Assembly: GCF_011039075.1 (NCBI RefSeq)
Contig: NZ_JAAKEG010000004.1
Location: forward strand, 157,345-221,344
Length of the DNA: 64,000 nucleotides
From: Adlercreutzia sp. ZJ304
GTDB taxonomy: Bacteria > Actinomycetota > Coriobacteriia > Coriobacteriales > Eggerthellaceae
Direction: 5' to 3'
Shown here: positions 45,157 to 54,571 of the stretch, piece by piece
Layout: each line of letters opens with the position of its first letter
Numbering within the stretch: position 1 is the stretch's first letter
Position numbers and translations under genes: made by a program
Notes under the pieces: generated by a model
Databases searched by the model: none
The model's input: the letters and a program-made list of their open reading frames with translations, nothing else
Told to the model about the DNA's origin: nothing

Positions 45157-46980
45157 CTAAGATAAATTTCTTGTTTGACGCAGTTCAGTTAAACGGCGCT
45201 GCATGGCTACCAACTCATTAAACGCCGCATCTGCATCTTCTATATTCCCAGCAATTAATTTAGCCTTTAGGGCAGCCATAGCCTCTTCGCCGTCCCCTAT
45301 AGATATTTCATTAGCTAAGTATGCCAGCTTATCAGCAGCGCTAGATCCATCCGACACTTCCGCTGCAGTTAAAATAGCCGGAGCATATTTACTGACTAGC
45401 GATGCCTTCGCTATTAAATCGGCAGCAGATATGCCGGGGTTTTCCATTAATGCTGCAACTATAGCATCCGCAATACAGCAATGCTGTTTATCGTGCCAAC
45501 GAGTTTTTGACATAGTGTCAGCAAAACCTAAAGCTAAAAGTGGATTTTGCGCCGCCAATCCTAAAAATTCGCGTTCAAAGCGAAGGCGATTCATCTCTGC
45601 CTCTGGAAGCGTTGTTGTGCGCACTGTGTTTGGTTTCTCTGATTCCGGTACATAACTTTTGCGACTAGGTTGTTTAAGTGATGCCAATTTCTCAAGAGCA
45701 TCGGCTTCCCTAACATGCACCATACCAGCAATTTGAGCTGCATAATCTTTAGCTAGCACCGATTCTTTTATCGGAATTAAAATCTGCAAGGCATCAACAA
45801 GAGCAGCACTACGTCCCTCTGCTGTTCCTATATCATGCTTTGCTATACGGCGCTCTATCCCATATACGATTAACGGTTTTGCATTTTGTAGCAAATCGTC
45901 TAACCCAGATTTACCATGCGCTGCTACAAATTCCGCAGGATCAAGCCCGTTCGGCAAAGTTACAGCACAAATTTCCATTTTTGTTTTACCGGCTTCAGGA
46001 GTCATAGCGTAGTCAATGAACTGCAACGCCCTTTCAGCTGCACGCTGTCCAGCTTCGTCGCCATCGAATAAGTAAACAATACGTCTACCTGCATGACGAG
46101 ACAGCAGTCTTATATGTTGCATGGTTAACGCCGTTCCAAGCGTTGCTACAACATTGCGTATTCCAGCTTCATGTAATGCTATTACATCTGTGTAACCCTC
46201 AACCACTATCGCAGAGCCACTAGAAGCCATCTGCGTTTTTGCTTTGTCTAGTCCATACAAAACTTGCGATTTATGAAATATTGCCGTTTCCTGAGAGTTT
46301 AAATACTTCGGATTACCATCCCCAATAATTCTGCCGCCAAAAGCTATGCACTCGCCTGACGCATCGTTTATCGGAAACATAACTCTGTCAAAAAATCTAT
46401 CGCGTATACGTCCGCTGGAATCGCGCGAAGCCACGTTGGCATCTAGCATTTCTTCAGCTTTAAAATTAAGCGATGTCAAATAATCTACAAGAGAAGCTGA
46501 CCCGGGCGCATAGCCTAAGTTCCAATTCTTAGGCACATCGCCACCAAAATTACGACCAGCCAAATATTGTCTAGCACGCGCCGCGCCGCTAGACACACCG
46601 CGCATAAGTTGATTATGAAAGAAATCCGCCGCAGCTTTACACACATCGCGCAGACGCTGTTTATGACCTCGCGAAATTCCCTTTCCTTCAGTCTCTTCAA
46701 TATCTACGTGCGCTTTGTCAGCTAAAAAATGTACCGCTTCAACAAATGTCATATCTTCAGCTTTCATTACATAGCTGAAAACATCGCCGCCTTCCCCACA
46801 CCCAAAACAATGCCACAATTGCGTGTTTGGATCCACTTTGCATGAAGGCGTGCGCTCGCTATGAAAAGGGCAGCAACACCAAAAATCGCGACCGCGCTGG
46901 CGCATCTGCTGCCTTTCGGCAAACAGCGCCACAATGTCTGTAGCTTCACGAACTTTCTGTATGTCGCTATCGCTAATCAT
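45157..46980 (-). CDS. dnaG: DNA primase
   Basis: Synthesises RNA primers at the fork. The 607 residues contain an N-terminal CHC2 zinc finger (CPFHSERTPSCKV, HCFGCGEGGD), the RNA-polymerase domain (FFDRVMFPINDASGECIAFG), the TOPRIM (VVEGYTDVIALHEAG, FDGDEAGQ) and a helicase-binding C-terminus. It faces away from dgt, with 111 bp between the start codons. No rpoD or rpsU neighbour is present. Confidence 0.97.
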   Translation of the reverse strand: MISDSDIQKVREATDIVALFAERQQMRQRGRDFWCCCPFHSERTPSCKVDPNTQLWHCFGCGEGGDVFSYVMKAEDMTFVEAVHFLADKAHVDIEETEGKGISRGHKQRLRDVCKAAADFFHNQLMRGVSSGAARARQYLAGRNFGGDVPKNWNLGYAPGSASLVDYLTSLNFKAEEMLDANVASRDSSGRIRDRFFDRVMFPINDASGECIAFGGRIIGDGNPKYLNSQETAIFHKSQVLYGLDKAKTQMASSGSAIVVEGYTDVIALHEAGIRNVVATLGTALTMQHIRLLSRHAGRRIVYLFDGDEAGQRAAERALQFIDYAMTPEAGKTKMEICAVTLPNGLDPAEFVAAHGKSGLDDLLQNAKPLIVYGIERRIAKHDIGTAEGRSAALVDALQILIPIKESVLAKDYAAQIAGMVHVREADALEKLASLKQPSRKSYVPESEKPNTVRTTTLPEAEMNRLRFEREFLGLAAQNPLLALGFADTMSKTRWHDKQHCCIADAIVAALMENPGISAADLIAKASLVSKYAPAILTAAEVSDGSSAADKLAYLANEISIGDGEEAMAALKAKLIAGNIEDADAAFNELVAMQRRLTELRQTRNLS

Positions 46981-47091
46981 TTACAAATATTTACTCCTTA
47001 ATCTCTAAACGAGAATCATAAAACACTACAACCAAGAAATTGAATATGAATGCTATCATTTCGAAAAAAGATATGAGCGGAGATAATTCAT

Positions 47092-48321
47092 ATGAGCAAT
47101 TCACAAAAAGAAGAAATACCCTACCTTTCACTCGATCCAGAAATCGAAAAGTCAATAATAGCCGACAGAGCGGCGGGTAGGCTTCATCCGTTCCGCTTTC
47201 GCGATGAAAATGTAGTGCGTCGCTCAAGCAAAGAGCACGACCAAGCAACGCTAACTCGCCCTGCCTTCATGCGCGATGTAGAAAAAATTGTTAATCTTCC
47301 AGCCTATAATCGCTACTCCGGCAAAACGCAGGTTTTCAGCTTAGTAGAAAATGATGACATTTCACGACGCATGCTTCATGTTCAGCTAGTAAATCGAGTA
47401 GCGCAAGGAATAGGTACGCTACTAGGTTTGAATACGAATCTGATTGAGGCTATAGCGTTAGGTCACGACATAGGACATACGCCATTTGGGCATGCAGGAG
47501 AGCGCTATCTATCTGAAAGCTACCATAAACGCACAGGGCGCTACTTCCATCACAACGTGCACTCAGTTCGTGTACTAGACCAGCTCTACCCCAGAAATTT
47601 ATCGCTACAGACACTAGATGGAGTTATTACTCATAATGGAGAATTTGCATGCCAAACACTTGAATGCGGCAATGTAGAAACATTTGAGCAGCTAGATGAA
47701 ATGGTTGAGGCGTGCAATAAAGACGAACAGGTTATAGGCACATTGCGACCATCTACTTTAGAAGGATGCGTTGTACGCGTAAGCGATATGATTGCGTATT
47801 TAGGCAAAGACAGACAAGATGCGATAGAGATGGGTGTTATTGATTCGCTTGATATGTTCGACAGCTCTGTAATTGGACGCGACAATGCCCGCATTATTAA
47901 CAATGTAACAGCAGATATAGTAAATAATAGCTACGGTTCTAATAAAATTGCCATGAGTCGAGAGGTTTTCGATGACTTAAAGCTGGCGAAACGTCAAAAT
48001 TATCAGGTTATATATTCGCAGGAGGGCATACTTGATAAACCGGACAATGTCGTGGAAACCATGTTTGAGGAAATGTATGCGCGCCTATTAGATGATTTAG
48101 TAAAAGAGCGCCATGAATCGCCAATTTTTAGACAACACGTAAAATCGCTTGTAAAAATGTCACATTCGCTAACAGCGGACGCTTATCTATCGCAAGAGCC
48201 GAACCGCATCGTTGCCGACTATATAGCTTCCATGACTGATAATTACTTCATGAACATGTATGCCCGCTTATTCCCAAATAGCAAAAGACGCATCCAGAAA
48301 GATTACTACGATGCGGACTGA
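47092..48321 (+). CDS. dgt: dGTP triphosphohydrolase-like HD protein
   Basis: The 409 residues have the HD-domain pattern of Dgt: TLTRPAFMRDVEKI, RYSGKTQVF, ISRRMLHVQLVNRVAQGIGT and the metal motif ALGHDIGHTPFGHAGE (His-Asp). It probably hydrolyses dGTP or other dNTPs to the nucleoside and triphosphate. The start has GGAG nine nt upstream. Its 3' end overlaps the convergent rnhA by 16 bp. dgt beside dnaG is an old actinobacterial arrangement, here divergent. Confidence 0.92.
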   Translation: MSNSQKEEIPYLSLDPEIEKSIIADRAAGRLHPFRFRDENVVRRSSKEHDQATLTRPAFMRDVEKIVNLPAYNRYSGKTQVFSLVENDDISRRMLHVQLVNRVAQGIGTLLGLNTNLIEAIALGHDIGHTPFGHAGERYLSESYHKRTGRYFHHNVHSVRVLDQLYPRNLSLQTLDGVITHNGEFACQTLECGNVETFEQLDEMVEACNKDEQVIGTLRPSTLEGCVVRVSDMIAYLGKDRQDAIEMGVIDSLDMFDSSVIGRDNARIINNVTADIVNNSYGSNKIAMSREVFDDLKLAKRQNYQVIYSQEGILDKPDNVVETMFEEMYARLLDDLVKERHESPIFRQHVKSLVKMSHSLTADAYLSQEPNRIVADYIASMTDNYFMNMYARLFPNSKRRIQKDYYDAD

Positions 48322-48824
48322 TCCAAATTGAAAGAAGTCTGATTTAGGCCTTCATATTCTATGTCAATTTCTAAATTTCTAGAGTCTGCCGCCTCGGTAG
48401 CAAGCCTGTCGCACTCTTCGTTGTAATTGTTGCCTGCATGACCGCGCACCCAATTAAATGTAACATTATGCGGTGTCATAGCTAAGAGCAATCGCTTCCA
48501 TAAATCTACATTTTTAATGGGCGTAGATTTAGTTTTTTTCCAGCCACAATCCTGCCATTTAGCAATCCATCCTTTATTGAATGCATTGCATACATACTGC
48601 GAATCGGTGTATACATCTACTTTGCATGGCTGATTTAAGACTTCAAGCGCAGCTATAACGCCAAGAATCTCCATACGATTATTGGTAGTTAAACGAAAAC
48701 CTTTAGAAAGGCGCATTTCGTAATTCTTCCCATCAGCGCCTTTATACAGCAGAAGCGCGCCGTAACCGCCATTTCCCGGATTACCGCGCGCGCTGCCATC
48801 TGAATATAGTGTAACTTGCTTCAA
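48306..48824 (-). CDS. rnhA: Ribonuclease HI
   Basis: Cleaves RNA in RNA-DNA hybrids. The 172 residues show LYSDGSARGNPGNGGYG (first Asp), TTNNRMEILGVIAAL (Glu), VDVYTDSQYVCNAFNKGWI (Asp) and NWVRGHAGNNYNEECDRLA (His, Asp). The C-terminal tail of about 25 residues (LEIDIEYEGLNQTSFNLDQS) is extra and is encoded partly in the overlap with dgt. Confidence 0.95.
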   Translation of the reverse strand: MKQVTLYSDGSARGNPGNGGYGALLLYKGADGKNYEMRLSKGFRLTTNNRMEILGVIAALEVLNQPCKVDVYTDSQYVCNAFNKGWIAKWQDCGWKKTKSTPIKNVDLWKRLLLAMTPHNVTFNWVRGHAGNNYNEECDRLATEAADSRNLEIDIEYEGLNQTSFNLDQSAS

Positions 48825-48830
48825 TTCAAA

Positions 48831-50984
48831 CTAGAACATCATCTGTATAGTAATAAACAGAGGACTAAAAGTAAGTGCCACGATAGTCATTAAATTAATA
48901 AGAATGTTCATTGAGGGACCAGACGTATCCTTGAAAGGATCGCCCACAGTATCGCCCACAACGGCAGCCTTATGAGCTTCACTACCCTTACCGCCAAAGT
49001 TGCCCTGTTCTATGTATTTCTTAGCGTTATCCCAAGCGCCACCCGAATTCGACATGAATATAGCCATCAACATACCAGTAGCAACAGCTCCTGCAAGGAA
49101 GCCGCCTAGCATAGCCGGATCAATGCATCCGATTACAATTGGCACCACAATTGCAATTATGCCCGGGGTCATCATTTCGCGAAGTGCAGATGTAGTTGAA
49201 ATAGCCACACACTTATCGTATTCAGGCTCGGCTTTGTATTCCATAATTCCGGGTATTTCGCGGAATTGACGACGAACTTCCTCAACCATTGCATGCGCTG
49301 CGCGCGAAACTGCGCCCATAGTAAGTGCTGCAAACATGAAAGGCATCATTGCGCCTATAAAAATACCAGCCACGATAAGTGGATCTGTAAGCGCAAGTTC
49401 AAATTCTGGCAAATAATTGTGCATTGTTGCTTGATAGGATACGAAAAGCGATATTGCAGATAGACCAGCACTAGAAATAGCGAAGCCCTTAGCAATAGCG
49501 GCAGTTGTATTGCCTACAGCATCAAGCGCGTCGGTACGATCGCGTACTTCTTCGGGAAGACCAGCCATTTCAGCTATGCCACCAGCATTGTCAGCCACAG
49601 GACCGTATGCGTCAACACCGATTGTTATAGCAGTATTTGAAAGCATGCCAGTAGCAGCAAGACCAACACCATAAAGACCAACAGCAATAGTTTTTTCGAC
49701 ACCTAATCCAGCTAGCGGGAAAGCCATATTGCCGCATACAAATGCGCCTATTATGGCAAGCGCTACTAAGATTATCGGAGCAATAGTTGACAGCATACCG
49801 GTAGACAGACCTTCAATAATTACAGTTGCCGCACCGGTTTCTGCGCTTTCGGCAATTTTGTGAACCGGTTTGTAATGATCGGAGCAGAAATACTCTGTAA
49901 TCTTGCCTATAGCAAGACCGGCGACCAAACCACATATAACCGAACCAAACAGCCACACGGGTTGAGAAACAACAGATTGATTACTCCAGATTAGGAATAT
50001 GCAGAGTATTATTACAATTTCTATACCGGCAGCAACATAAGTACCACGATTTAGCGCCTTATGCAGATCGGCGCCTTCCTTGGTGCGTACTGCAAACAAA
50101 CCTATTATTGAAGTAATAATGCCGCATGCCGCTATAACAACCGGAGTAACAATAGCCCAAATTAAATCTCCGCCAACAAAGTAGCCACCAAGTGCACCAA
50201 ACGTTACCGCAAGAATTGTAGGAGCTAAAATAGAGCCAGTATAGCTCTCAAACAAGTCAGCACCCATTCCGGCAACATCGCCTACATTATCGCCCACATT
50301 ATCAGCTATGGTTGCAGGATTTCTCGGATCATCTTCGGGAATGCCTGCCTCTACCTTACCAACAAGGTCGGCACCAACGTCGGCTGCTTTTGTATAAATG
50401 CCGCCACCAACACGAGCAAATAGAGCCACAGCAGACGCTCCAGTTGCAAAGCCTTCCACCATGCCGATATGCTCGTGCGCAATATCCATAGTGAACTTAT
50501 AAGCGAGTTCTAGGTCGAACAGGTTAATGCCGGAGAATACCATAACTATCAACCAAAGCGACAAACCCATCAGCGCAAACGAGGCAACGCAAAGCCCCAT
50601 GGTAAGACCACTACGGAAACTAACCGTAAGAGCTTTGGCAACAGAAGTTTCTGCAGCATACGCTGTTCTGGTATTAGCGCGAGTAGCAACATGCATACCA
50701 ACATATCCGGCAGCCGCCGACAGCAAACCACCAGTAATGAATGCTAGAGCTGTAACCCACGACAAAGCAATCGCCATAACTATGGCAACTACCACCATAA
50801 AAATGATGAGCAGCTTATATTCGCTCATCAAAAACGCTTTCGCACCTTGTTGTATCTTCTTGGAGATACCGTTCATTTTGTCAGAACCCGGGTTTTGTTT
50901 TAAAACCCAATTTCCGAGGTAGGTTGCCACTAATATGCCAACTAAGGCACATACAGGAGCAAGCCAAGCTATAGCTGTTGTCAC
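48831..50984 (-). CDS. hppA: Membrane-bound pyrophosphatase, K+-dependent type
   Basis: Ion pump driven by PPi hydrolysis. The 717 residues form about 16 membrane helices. It contains the PPi-binding [41 protein letters not shown] and the C-terminal [19 protein letters not shown]. The [10 protein letters not shown] segment has Ala where K+-independent pumps have Lys, so K+-dependence is expected. H+ versus Na+ is not decided by eye. The start is a GTG at 50984 with GGAGG upstream. A sigma-70-like promoter lies 113-140 bp upstream in the ribF end. Confidence 0.96.
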   Translation of the reverse strand: MTTAIAWLAPVCALVGILVATYLGNWVLKQNPGSDKMNGISKKIQQGAKAFLMSEYKLLIIFMVVVAIVMAIALSWVTALAFITGGLLSAAAGYVGMHVATRANTRTAYAAETSVAKALTVSFRSGLTMGLCVASFALMGLSLWLIVMVFSGINLFDLELAYKFTMDIAHEHIGMVEGFATGASAVALFARVGGGIYTKAADVGADLVGKVEAGIPEDDPRNPATIADNVGDNVGDVAGMGADLFESYTGSILAPTILAVTFGALGGYFVGGDLIWAIVTPVVIAACGIITSIIGLFAVRTKEGADLHKALNRGTYVAAGIEIVIILCIFLIWSNQSVVSQPVWLFGSVICGLVAGLAIGKITEYFCSDHYKPVHKIAESAETGAATVIIEGLSTGMLSTIAPIILVALAIIGAFVCGNMAFPLAGLGVEKTIAVGLYGVGLAATGMLSNTAITIGVDAYGPVADNAGGIAEMAGLPEEVRDRTDALDAVGNTTAAIAKGFAISSAGLSAISLFVSYQATMHNYLPEFELALTDPLIVAGIFIGAMMPFMFAALTMGAVSRAAHAMVEEVRRQFREIPGIMEYKAEPEYDKCVAISTTSALREMMTPGIIAIVVPIVIGCIDPAMLGGFLAGAVATGMLMAIFMSNSGGAWDNAKKYIEQGNFGGKGSEAHKAAVVGDTVGDPFKDTSGPSMNILINLMTIVALTFSPLFITIQMMF

Positions 50985-51103
50985 ATCTCCTCCTAAGGTT
51001 AAGCCTTGAGTGACGTTGTGGTCTTGTGGCTGAAACGCAATTACAGCCGCAAGACAGCAACAACATGATTTTATCGGTTGTTAGCTACTATACATGTTAA
51101 AGG

Positions 51104-51132
51104 ATTGTATATGCAGCTAAATATGTTGCTAA
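51104..51132 (-). promoter_or_regulatory. Promoter of hppA
   Basis: On the minus strand TTAGCA (51127-51132), 17 bp, TACAAT (51104-51109), with 4/6 and 5/6 matches. The -35 overlaps the ribF stop. The start is near 51097, giving a leader of about 110 nt. A short GGCTG/CAGCC stem (about 51020-51045) lies in it. Confidence 0.55.
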
Positions 51133-52064
51133 AGGCTCTTTTTTACATAGGATATATCGTGCTTAATAGTTGCCACCAACCTATCAACACTATCAAAGCG
51201 CTGCATAGGGCGAATATAATCAATAAATTCAAGCACTAGTTCTTTGCCGTAAATATCACCATCAAAATCTAAAATATGAGCCTCTATATTCGACTCTGCA
51301 ATGTCTTCAAATGTTGGCGATATTCCAACAGAAACCGCAGCCTTGTATCGCTTTTTATCCAAAACTGCATACGCGGCATACACGCCACTACCCAATACGC
51401 GCATGTTGGTAGGTATTTTAAGATTAGCCGTTCGTATACCCATTTCGCGTCCAGCTTCACGCCCGCGAACAACATTTCCTTCAAGTGTATACGGATGTCC
51501 TAAAAGTTCTCGGGCGCATACCACATTGCCGTCTTCAAGTAATCCACGTATTCTCGTAGATGAAATGCGAACACCACCAAAAGTTAGAAGATCGTGTGCA
51601 CAAACAGAAACATCATATTCAGCTGCCCATTTCCGCAAATCTGCCACAGTGCCCGCTGCAGCTTTACCAAATCTAAAATCGCAGCCAACATGTATAGCAA
51701 CAACAGCGGCATTTGAAAACACGGCATCTAAGAATTCCTCTGGAGACTTACATGCCATATCTCTTTCAAACATAAGAACAGCAACTTTATCTGCACCCGT
51801 TTCAGATAAAGCCGAAATACGCTGGGTATTGCTCATTATTTTTCGGAAATTTTCACCCTTAAATATTTCGTCAGGATCTACGCTAAACGTAATAATAACG
51901 CACGGAACTTTTCTTGCTTTGGCATCTTCCAAAGCTTTATTTATTATGGCTTTATGTCCTAAATGAATGCCGTCGAAGACACCTATGGCACACACACATC
52001 CTGAAAGACGTATATCTGCCGAAGATATACCAAGCTCAAATACCTCTGCCACGACTAACCCCAT
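51129..52064 (-). CDS. ribF: Bifunctional riboflavin kinase / FAD synthetase
   Basis: Makes FMN and FAD. The nucleotidyltransferase half shows AIGVFDGIHLGHKAIINKAL, VITFSVDPDEIF and GCDFRFGKAAAGTV. The kinase half shows GREAGREMGIRTANL (usually G-R-x-LGFPTAN; here Met for Leu and Ile for Phe) and EAHILDFDGDIYGKEL. About 312 residues. I use the ATG at 52064, which overlaps truB by 29 bp. The truB-ribF pairing is conserved. Confidence 0.94.
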   Translation of the reverse strand: MGLVVAEVFELGISSADIRLSGCVCAIGVFDGIHLGHKAIINKALEDAKARKVPCVIITFSVDPDEIFKGENFRKIMSNTQRISALSETGADKVAVLMFERDMACKSPEEFLDAVFSNAAVVAIHVGCDFRFGKAAAGTVADLRKWAAEYDVSVCAHDLLTFGGVRISSTRIRGLLEDGNVVCARELLGHPYTLEGNVVRGREAGREMGIRTANLKIPTNMRVLGSGVYAAYAVLDKKRYKAAVSVGISPTFEDIAESNIEAHILDFDGDIYGKELVLEFIDYIRPMQRFDSVDRLVATIKHDISYVKKSL

Positions 52065-53043
52065 TCTGAAAAACACATTCGGCTCTTAAAAGACAATTCG
52101 AAACATCAACTCTGTATATTGCCAACAGCATATTTGCGCGCACCACACTAATAGCGCACCCATCGATAGGCGCATCACAACATTCAACTAAACCAGACGT
52201 GCACGAACAAGCATGTTCCTTCCAAGACACAGCAGGATATTCATAAAATATTTGGTCATTCAAAGGGAAAGACATGCCATTTCTTATTCTCTTTTCATTT
52301 GCTTCATCTACAAAAACTATAGGGAAACCGAGCGCCTGCACCGGGTCTATCGAAGCGCCTAGCCCAATTCTTTCCAGCGTCTCTAGCGTTACGCAATCGT
52401 CAATTTGAAGCAAACCTGCCGATGTGCGTCTTAGTGCTTGAAGATGTGCGGCGCTACCGCACGCATTGCCTATATCACGTGCTAATGAACGTATATAAGT
52501 ACCTTTGGATACATGAAACATTAAACGCCAAGCTACAACGCCATCCGTTTCCAATATATCAAGCAAACGCGCCTCGTATACTTCAATATCGCGTGGATCT
52601 AGTTGAACCACGTTTCCTCTGCGCGCTTCATCACATGCTTTCTTACCGTTGCGCTTCAGCGCTGAATATATCGGAGGAATCTGTTTTATGCAGCCAGTAA
52701 ATCGCTCAAGAACCGACATAGCAAATCCGCTATCAAGCACTTCTCTTGGCACAGCAGATTGACGAATAACCTTACCTTTCGCATCGTCTGTGTCTGTTGC
52801 GCTACCAAATGCAACAACTGCTTCATAGCGCTTGTCGTGACCAGACATATATCGATTCAGGCGCGTTGCAGAACCTACCAAAATTGGCAGTACACCCGTA
52901 GCCATAGGGTCAAGTGTGCCAGCGTGCCCTACCCGCCTTTCATTAAAAATACGTCTGCAGCGACCAACTACATCATGTGATGTAAGATCTTTCGGCTTAT
53001 CAACACCTATAACAAGGCTAAGCCCCGCCTCTCCGCGCTTCAA
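52036..53043 (-). CDS. truB: tRNA pseudouridine(55) synthase
   Basis: Makes pseudouridine 55 in the T-loop. The 335 residues have KPKDLTSHDVVGRCRR, the catalytic GHAGTLDPMATGVLPI with its Asp, and DVSKGTYIRSLARDIGNACG-like sequence, with an extra C-terminal region of about 70 residues. The start is a TTG at 53043 overlapping the nrnA stop, behind GAGG; no ATG is available nearby. Confidence 0.95.
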   Translation of the reverse strand: MKRGEAGLSLVIGVDKPKDLTSHDVVGRCRRIFNERRVGHAGTLDPMATGVLPILVGSATRLNRYMSGHDKRYEAVVAFGSATDTDDAKGKVIRQSAVPREVLDSGFAMSVLERFTGCIKQIPPIYSALKRNGKKACDEARRGNVVQLDPRDIEVYEARLLDILETDGVVAWRLMFHVSKGTYIRSLARDIGNACGSAAHLQALRRTSAGLLQIDDCVTLETLERIGLGASIDPVQALGFPIVFVDEANEKRIRNGMSFPLNDQIFYEYPAVSWKEHACSCTSGLVECCDAPIDGCAISVVRANMLLAIYRVDVSNCLLRAECVFQNGVSRGRGI

Positions 53044-54041
53044 TTATTACCCTCGCAAAAAACTTGGCATAGCGCTTTTTCAACCATACGTACAGCTTTA
53101 TCTAGCGGCTCATATAGTGTGAACCCTGCTGCTGCTTTGTGTCCACCGCCACCGAAGCGCTTTGCTATAGCAGATACGTCGGTTGTATCTTTTGATCGAA
53201 AACTGCCACGAACTTGCTTGCCTTCATCGCGCAACATAGCAGCCACTTTAACGCCATCAATAGAGCGCAGCGTATTGATAAGCTGCTCACAATCAGACTT
53301 AACAGCACCTGCGCGCTTCATTTCGTCTTGAGTAATAAAACTAAGAGCAACACATCCATCACATATGAAGCGCATATTGCTTATGGCTGCTGCTTCAAGT
53401 TGTATGGAAGCCAATGTAGCACGCTGAAAAAACTCTGCCGATATAAACGCCGGATCTGCACCAGCTTCTACCATTTCGCAAGCTGCTCTAAAAGCGCGCA
53501 AATCGGCATTTTGATACTGAAACCTGCCAGTATCGGTCATTAATCCGGTATATGCACAAGTTGCTATATCTTTAGTTAAATCTACCCCTAAATGTTTTAT
53601 AGTCTCCCACACAAGCATACTAGTTGACGCAGCATCTGGATCGGTATAACTAAGATGAGTCTCGCGCTCATCTACAGCATGGTGATCAATAGTTATTGTA
53701 AGAGAAGCGCTCTGTCTAATCTTCGACGCATCCTCACCCAATCTTCGCGCATTAGGAACATCAACTTGCACAAACACATCGCAAGTACCTTCAAATGAAG
53801 CTGCTGGTATCAATTCTTCAAAACCCGGAAGAAATTCGAAACTTACACCTAGCTTGTCAGCGCTAGCTAAAAGCACCACAACTTCTTTTCCTAGTTGCGC
53901 TAGTGCGCAACGCAACGCTAATTGCGACCCAATACAGTCGCCATCAGGACTAACATGACCGCATATACAAATACGGTCATGTTTCAAAAGGGCTTCCGCT
54001 ATCTCGTTAAGCGTTGTATTAGTTTGTGGAGTTACCGCCAT
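53040..54041 (-). CDS. nrnA: Bifunctional oligoribonuclease/pAp phosphatase (NrnA-like, DHH family)
   Basis: Degrades short RNA (nanoRNA) and adenosine 3',5'-bisphosphate. The 333 residues show ICGHVSPDGDCIGSQLALRC (DHH motif I), VDVPNARRLGE, TIDHHAVDE (DHH) and a C-terminal DHHA1 domain with GSFRSKDTTDVSAIAKRFGG and GGGHKAAAGF. It lies between rbfA and truB, the usual Gram-positive arrangement. Confidence 0.93.
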   Translation of the reverse strand: MAVTPQTNTTLNEIAEALLKHDRICICGHVSPDGDCIGSQLALRCALAQLGKEVVVLLASADKLGVSFEFLPGFEELIPAASFEGTCDVFVQVDVPNARRLGEDASKIRQSASLTITIDHHAVDERETHLSYTDPDAASTSMLVWETIKHLGVDLTKDIATCAYTGLMTDTGRFQYQNADLRAFRAACEMVEAGADPAFISAEFFQRATLASIQLEAAAISNMRFICDGCVALSFITQDEMKRAGAVKSDCEQLINTLRSIDGVKVAAMLRDEGKQVRGSFRSKDTTDVSAIAKRFGGGGHKAAAGFTLYEPLDKAVRMVEKALCQVFCEGNN

Positions 54042-54060
54042 AGCTTATCGAATTCCTTGC

Positions 54061-54423
54061 CTACTCCACTGTATTGCCGTATGCAGCTTGTCGTTCTTTT
54101 TCAGCATTGATGAACTGTTCAAGCTTTTCTGCCGCATCTACTGTTTCGTCCAAGTGAAAGCGCAACTCTGGCGCTTGCTTCCAATCAAGCCTTTTTGCCA
54201 TCAGGGAGCGAATATGACCCTTTGCAGCGCTAAAAGCAGCTTCTACGTCTGTATACCTATTGGGCTCAGATGTGTAGTAAACATCGCAGTATGCACGATC
54301 AAAGCTAACATTACATCCGGTAATAGTAACCATCTGTAATCTTGGGTCAGATATATCAAATAGCATAATGTTTGAAATTACTTCGCGTGCCCGTTCATCA
54401 ACTTTACGATTGCCTTCTTTCAC
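54061..54423 (-). CDS. rbfA: 30S ribosome-binding factor RbfA
   Basis: Assists late 30S assembly and 16S rRNA maturation. About 120 residues with KVDERAREVISNIMLFDISD, VTITGCNVSFDRAYCDVYYT and RLDWKQAPELRFHLDETVD. I chose a GTG at 54423 because a perfect GAGGTGA lies five nt before it; a TTG at 54444 would add seven residues. Confidence 0.93.
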   Translation of the reverse strand: MKEGNRKVDERAREVISNIMLFDISDPRLQMVTITGCNVSFDRAYCDVYYTSEPNRYTDVEAAFSAAKGHIRSLMAKRLDWKQAPELRFHLDETVDAAEKLEQFINAEKERQAAYGNTVE

Positions 54424-54507
54424 TGAAATCACCTCACAATTCAATCAGCAACATTAAGAATTCGCAGCGCGTCAGAATTCCTTAAAGGCTAAAACCTAGA
54501 TGAACCA

Positions 54508-54561
54508 AGCGACCTTGCGTTATGCCAAAAATACTTCTTCTTATGCAAAAACAAGGTCGCT
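54508..54561 (-). terminator. Inverted repeat between infB and rbfA
   Basis: On the minus strand AGCGACCTTG (54561-54552) pairs perfectly with CAAGGTCGCT (54517-54508), with a 34-nt A/T-rich loop. The base after the stem is TTGG, not a U-run. It could be a partial terminator, an mRNA processing or stability element, or a protein-binding hairpin. It lies 10 bp after the infB stop. Confidence 0.5.
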
Positions 54562-54571
54562 ATAAAAGTTC

